From Sphaerulina vaccinii (taxonomy: Eukaryota; Ascomycota; Dothideomycetes; Mycosphaerellales; Mycosphaerellaceae), in NCBI GenBank assembly GCA_022570795.1, contig JAKUDP010000010.1, positions 1,364,001-1,428,000 of the forward strand: a stretch of DNA of 64,000 nucleotides, given 5' to 3'. The notes beneath the pieces were generated by a model that did not search any database, was not told the DNA's origin, and saw only the letters and a list, made by a program, of their open reading frames with translations. The translations under genes were made by a program, and so were the position numbers. Below are positions 57,914 to 64,000 of the stretch, in pieces (within the stretch, counting starts at the first letter, position 1; each line of letters opens with the position of its first letter).

Positions 57914-58129
57914 TATTATAGTTAGTTCGTACACTGCGGGAATATCTCTACTAATTTTCTAGGCGCGCATTATATATAGAAGTAATTAGTAGCGCTTAGA
58001 CTAGGCCTACTACTAATTATACTAAGTACTCTAATTATACTAAGTAGGTCTTAATTAGAGTAATTAGAGTAATTAATAAAACTAGGAATTTCCTTTATAT
58101 ATATAGGTAATAAATATCGTAGTTATAGA

Positions 58130-61100
58130 TAGTTATTATATATAACTTACTATTCTATTTTACTAATTAGAATATAAGAACCTTTTTTACTTACTCTCTT
58201 ATAGATATATTAATAAGCTCTAACTAGATTAAGCTTAGCCTCTACTTAGTAAGATTATTAGGTCCCCTATAACCTAATAGCTTTATATACTCTTATAATA
58301 TATCTATTATAGAAAGCTCTAGAGGAACTTCTACCCCTAGTAAAGTAGGAACTATTTAATCTTTGCGAACCTAGGCAAATGCTAGATAACTCGACCTTAA
58401 GGATCTTAAGGTCGCTAAGCTAGACCTCTATTATAGAGACTGCGACAAACTATCTACCTAGTTTAATTAACTAGCCTTATACTTTAGGTTTAATAAAGTT
58501 AAAAATAAAAACAAGATACTATTTGCCTCTACCTTCCTTCGTAGACGCGCTAAATACTAGCTTAAGCTATACCTAGAATCCTACCTCTATAATAATAAGG
58601 ATAAGAATAGAATCTTTACTAAGTATAATTAGTTTAGAAGCTAGATAACTACTCTATTTAGAATCTCTAATAAAGTTAGTACTACTATCTATATTATATA
58701 GTATCTTAAATAGACTACTTCTATATCCGAGTATATAGCCAAGTTCTAGGAGTATATATATATTATTAGTTAGGACGACAAAGCCCTCTAAGTAATATAC
58801 TATAGAGGTCTTAAGGATCAAGTTAAAAACAAACTAGCCTATACCGAGCAAGTAGTTATTATTAAGAACCTTACCTAGTTAATTAAGGAAACTATTAAGA
58901 TCGATAATAGCCTCTATAAATAAGCCCTCGAAAAATAGTATAACTCTAAAGTAGCTAGAGTAGCTAGATATACTACTAAATAATAAGGAAGAACTAGCTA
59001 CTTCTTAGCTAGAGACAAGTACTAAGAATAATAGCAACTAAGATTGTAGCTATACTATAGTCTATAACTAATAGAGCTCGATAATATTAAGAAAGGTTAA
59101 AAGTTTAGAGCTAGAGGCAAAGGAAAGCCTTATAAGAAGCAAGAAGAACTAACCTATTATAGATATAGTAAGGAAGGCTATATAAAGAGGGACTACTATT
59201 TAAAGAATATAGTATAGCGACAGCCCTTTAATATAATATAGTAGAAGGGAAATAGATAAGGAGGTTATAATAAATCTATAACCTCTTATAAGTAAGTCTA
59301 ATCTTTTAGTATAATAGGATAATAAGTAAACCTTAACCTATACTAAGAGAGACAAGTCGAATATAGAAGCCTTTACTAGCGATTCTATTATAACAACTTA
59401 TACTAGATATATATATCTTCTAAAAGAGATATAAACTTTTAGCCTAGCTTTCTAGGCAAAGGTATAAGTTTATAGCTAATCTAATAGTATAGGGATAGAA
59501 GCAAACTACTACCTATTCTAGATAAACTATAAGAACTCTATCCCGAGCTAAGGCTTGCTAATAAAGAAGATATTAATAAGTCTTATTATAATAAAAAAAA
59601 TTACTCTTCTAAAATTAAATCTAAAAAGGAAGAATAAAACTAGTTTATAGAAGGAAGTTCTAAAAAGAAGTAACTCTCTAAATATAATAAAAATAATATA
59701 AATAATAAAAATAAGAGTTCTAAAGAATCGAATATAGATATTAAAATTATAACCTTTACTATAGATATACTAAGCTAAATTAAATAAATTATTCTAAATC
59801 TAGTATAGAATTATAAGTATATCTTTCTAAAAGTTAAAGGAAGGAGATACCTCTATCTATCTAAGCTAGATACTATACTTAATAGAATAAGATATATATT
59901 CTAGAATTACTAATATATCGAAGTTAACTATAGATTTAATACCTTTATATAAAAAAGAGTTCTAATTAGAAGTATATATACTCTATTCGGGTATATTACT
60001 CTAAATAGGGAAATTGTTATAAACTAGATATATAAAGCTATTAAGGAACTCTAGAGAAAGTATACTCTTACCTAGTAATATTAATCTAAAACTACCTATA
60101 ATAAGATATAGGTAGAAAGAAATCTATATTAGATAATTAAAGAAATAGAATAATAGATCTATAAGTAGCTTGCTAAAAAAGCTACTATTACTCTATTAGG
60201 AAAAGGATTAACTTCTAGGAAATAAGTATCTCTAGAGAGTTTTATAATATAAATACTTAAGTATTAATAATAGTTTTCTATATAAAAATTATTATTAATA
60301 GTTATAAGCTACTAGCTATAATAGACTCTATAGCGAGTAGGAACTTTGCCTTCGAGTTATTTATAAAATATTATAGACTTATAACCTAGTATAAGAAAGA
60401 AGGGTATAAATTAATTATAGTAGATAGATTATCCTTACCTAGTATAGAGTAAGAGATAATACTACTACTACTTACTATCTAATAGTACTATAAAATAATT
60501 GTTCTAGATATTACTAATATAGCTAGTTATAATATTGTTCTAGGTATACTTTAGTTAAGAAAGTATAATCTAGTAATCGACTAGAGAAAAGAAGTACTTA
60601 TATTTAAAGAATATAATTATATTATCGATATTTAGCCTATATAGTAGTAGTATTTACTAGTAGATAAGGCTAAATAGTTTAACTAGACCGAACTTATGCT
60701 ACTATAAGCTATAGGAGTAGACTTACTCTAAATAGACACCTCGATAATAGTAGAGGGTTACGAAGTTATAGGTACTAATAGAAGTAATACTCTATTAAAG
60801 GATACTACCTTAGAACTAGATATCTCTAAGAAGTATTAAAAGTAGTCGAAACTCTTTAAAGAGGTTAAGGAACTAGAAGCTCTATCTAAATACTAGAAAT
60901 AGGACTATAGGATTATACTAATACCTAATAGGGAGCCTCTATTTAAACTATTATAAAAGAAATTCGAGAAAGAGCTCTAGAAAGAAGATAAATAGTTAAA
61001 GAAGATACTTGCAAAATAATAGATCTATAAGTTATAATCTAGTACTAGAGCTCTAACTATATTTGTTCTAAAACCTAATAGAAAGTTATAACTAGTAGTC

Positions 61101-63900
61101 GATTATTAATAACTTAATAAAATTACTATTAAGAACTAATATCTACTATCTAATATCGAAGAACTATAAGATAGACTTACTAGATCTAACTAGTATATAA
61201 AAATCGATCTATAAGACACGTTCTATACTATCTATATAGTAGAAGAAGAAGAATAGAAAATAGTATTCCGAATATACTATAGGCTTTATAAGTTTAGAGT
61301 TATACCTATAGAACTAACTAACGTACTAGCCTCCTACTAGAAGATAGTAAATAATATTTTTAGAGACCTACTCGATATATATATTATTATATATATAGAT
61401 AATATTCTTATCTATACTAAGAGGTCCCTATAGGAATATATTAAATAAGTCTAAAACATTTTCTAATAACTTATAAATATAGAATTCTATACTACTTCTA
61501 AAAAGTACAAGTTCTATAAGAAAGAAGTTAAGTTCCTAGAGTTTGTTCTAAATCTTAATAGAATAAAAATCGATCTAGCAAAGATAGAGTTAATACAAAC
61601 TTAGCTAGTACCTAAGATAGTTAAGGAAGTATAATTGTTTCTTAGACTAGCTAACTATAACTAGAAGTTTATTAAGAACTACTCGAGGCTCGCAGCACCT
61701 CTAAATAAGCTTATATAGAAAGATAGGAAATAGAGCTAGAGTCTAGAGTAGGTAAAAGCCTTCGAAGTACTTAAGATATTATACTACTAAGTACTAGTAC
61801 TACGACTATTTAATAGAAAGTGCGAAGTTAAACTAGAAACTAATATATTAGATATAGCTATAGAAGCATACCTTATATAAGAGTATAATAGGAAGAGATA
61901 CCTAGTAGCCTACTACTCGAGGAAATTAACTCCTATAGAATAGAACTATAATATCTATAATAAGGAGTTGCTTATAATTATTACTACTATATAGTACTAG
62001 CGAGTATATATAGAAGGAGCCTCTAAGCTTATAATTCTTTCTAATTATAAGAATCTAACTTACTTTACTATAATAAAAGTACTAACCCGATAATAGGCCT
62101 ACTAGTTAGAACTACTCGGTTAATATAAGTTCGAAATCTACTATATACTAGGAAAGGACAATAGTCGAGCTAATATACTAAGCCGCTAAAGTAACTATAT
62201 AGAAGGAAAAGAACTAGTATACTAGAAAGTACTTAGAGCCAATCTAGATAGAAGCCTAAGCTTGAACTTAATAGAGTTTAACTATATTATATAAGTTTTT
62301 TAGAATATAGAAGAATAGTTCTTTATACTATAAAGAAAGTATTAGATACTAAAGGACCGAGAGAATAAGTATATATAATACTACTATAATAATCTATAAT
62401 ATAGATATTCTAGAACTATAAAGACTATAGAGTTAATTTAAAGAAACTTTAGCTTTCTATATATATACAAATATATATTATAATATATTAAACACTACAA
62501 GCCCTACTAATAGAATAAGGTAGATCGACATATAAAATATAGATATATCTAATTCTATACTCCTCTATATTAACTATAGAACAAAGTTATAATAGACTTT
62601 ATTATAAAGTTGCCTTTATTATAGGACTGGATTATAGGAATTAGCTATAATATAATACTAGTTATAGTCGATAGGCTTACTAAATATATATACTTTATTA
62701 CTACTAGCAAGATATATACTACTAAGCAACTCGGATACCTTATTATAGATAGACTTATAAAATATTATAGATTCCTAAAAGTATTTATTATAGATAGAGA
62801 CAAGCTCTTTACCTCTAACTACTAGAAGACCTTAGTCGGCATACTTAGAATTAAATACAAGCTATTAATAGTATATTATTCTTAGATAGATAGGCAAACT
62901 AAAAGAACAAACTAAATACTAGAATAATATCTATAATACTATATTAATTATATATAAGATAACTAGTTAGTACTACTACTAATAGCATAGCTCGTACTAA
63001 ATAATTAGTAATTAGAGATAATAAAAGCTATACTATTCTTCTTAAATTATAGGCAAAATCTAAACTTCTTTAGAGAACCTTTATCTTACCTATAGATAGA
63101 ATATACTATAATTGCAAGCAAAGATCTAAAGAACCTCTATAAGGAACTAGAAAAACAAATTATAGACTCGCAACTAATAATAGCTAGGCTATATAATAAT
63201 AAATAAAAAATAGTACTTTAGCTAAAAAGGAGGAATAAAGTCTATCTTTTTATAAAAAACTTTAAAATAAGGAGAAAGACAAAGAAACTAGATTAAGTTA
63301 AGGTTAGACTATTTTTAATTAACAAGCTATAAAAGCTAGTTAACTACCGACTTAAGTTGCCAAAAGATATAAAAATCTACCTAGTATTCTATATATTATT
63401 ATTAGAACCTATAGATACTAAAATACTTTATTAAAAAATATTCTACTTCTAATCTAAAAAAGAAAATATATTTAAAATAGAAAAAATTCTAGAATAAAAG
63501 AGTTAGAACTACTTAATTAAATAGAAAGAATATAATAATTTAGAAAATACCTAGGAACCTAAGTCTAACTTTATAAACTACTACTAGCTCCTAGTATAGT
63601 TCTACTAGAGTCTACTAAAGATAGGAAACTCTAGAAATTATTAGGTAAACTTTTAAAAGTACTCTAAGTCCTAGGCAAAAGATTTAAGGCTAGGCTAGTA
63701 GATAGCTCTAGAAAGGTTATAACCTCCTCCTCTACCTATTCTACTACTTCCTACTCCTCGATATTTACTAACTCTACTACTATTATATTATCTATATAAT
63801 AATCGATTAGATCTATCTACTACTATAACTATATCTTATATATATATATAGTATAAGAAGCTTTATATATAGCCTCTAAGGCGCGTTATACCTCCTTCTA
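58130..63900 (+). mobile_element. RIP-degraded Ty3/Gypsy chromovirus relic 2
   Basis: Domains in order. Gag is at about 58380-59220 (NKILF-like KILFAS pieces, RRRAKY, LYNNKDKNRIFTKYN). A zinc knuckle is at about 59155-59210, in which the Cys/His have decayed to Tyr. Reverse transcriptase is at about 61040-61700 (APTIFVLKPNRKL-like, LNKITIKN). RNase H is at about 61790-62190 (KCEVKLETDI, YLVAYYSRKLTP, YKFEIYY). Integrase is at about 62570-63110 (ILVIVDRLTKYIYF, DKLFTSNY, IDRQTKRTN). A chromodomain lies at about 63500-63600 (YLIK-KEYNNLENT-EP). All carry stops. Boundaries are approximate and LTRs were not found; the right end may lie outside the window. Its RT text differs from relic 1, so it is a separate family. 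Confidence 0.82.
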
Positions 63901-64000
63901 GGCGCGCTTTGCCTCTTAGATTCTAGATAAGAGCTTTTCTTTCTCGAAATAAAAATAGTTAAATTCGGACTTTATAACCTAGATATTATACTACTAACTA

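Overview
This window is from a filamentous ascomycete (Pezizomycotina). The left 47 kb is gene-dense, with genes on both strands and introns mostly of 46-70 nt with GT-AG ends and CTAAC/CTGAC-type branch sites. The right 17 kb is an AT-rich repeat block almost without CA and TG dinucleotides, the mark of repeat-induced point mutation (RIP). The class is probably Dothideomycetes, but that is inference from this genome style and the gene content.

Layout. 1-4.5 kb: the 5' part of an mpaB/rubber-oxygenase-type gene and a BRD8/Bdc1-like bromodomain gene. 5.2-5.8 kb: a short coiled-coil protein. 6.4-7.9 kb: a cytochrome P450. 8.1-8.9 kb: three tRNA-like units whose two halves are split by long inserts. 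9.3-15.1 kb: verprolin, DNA ligase I and a MIX23/Cid2-family gene. 15.2-24.2 kb: a non-reducing polyketide synthase (SAT-KS-AT-PT-ACP-ACP-CMeT, no release domain), followed on the same strand by an FSH/LovG-type serine hydrolase. 24.2-34.6 kb: ATP10, a 2EXR-type protein, a PTH11-like seven-helix protein, a Harbinger-type MITE and long poorly coding stretches. 34.6-47.0 kb: a mitochondrial membrane protein, beta-tubulin, a 70-residue conserved protein, an Fpg/MutM glycosylase, a secreted agmatinase-like ureohydrolase, CAF40/Rcd1 and a rhomboid-like protein. 47.3-64.0 kb: the RIP block, with two chromodomain Ty3/Gypsy relics (one with a 164-bp LTR pair), a 50-bp tandem repeat and a 204-bp (CTA)n tract.

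How the genes work together. The PKS and adjacent hydrolase form the core of a small secondary-metabolite locus. The PKS ends at its methyltransferase only 55 bp from the next gene, so the hydrolase is the obvious candidate for releasing or editing the product in trans. The P450 and mpaB-like oxygenase could tailor it, but housekeeping genes lie between, so that link is only a hypothesis. The other genes are conserved core functions (replication and repair, actin, microtubules, mitochondria, mRNA decay). Exon joins were worked out by hand from splice signals and reading-frame continuity.
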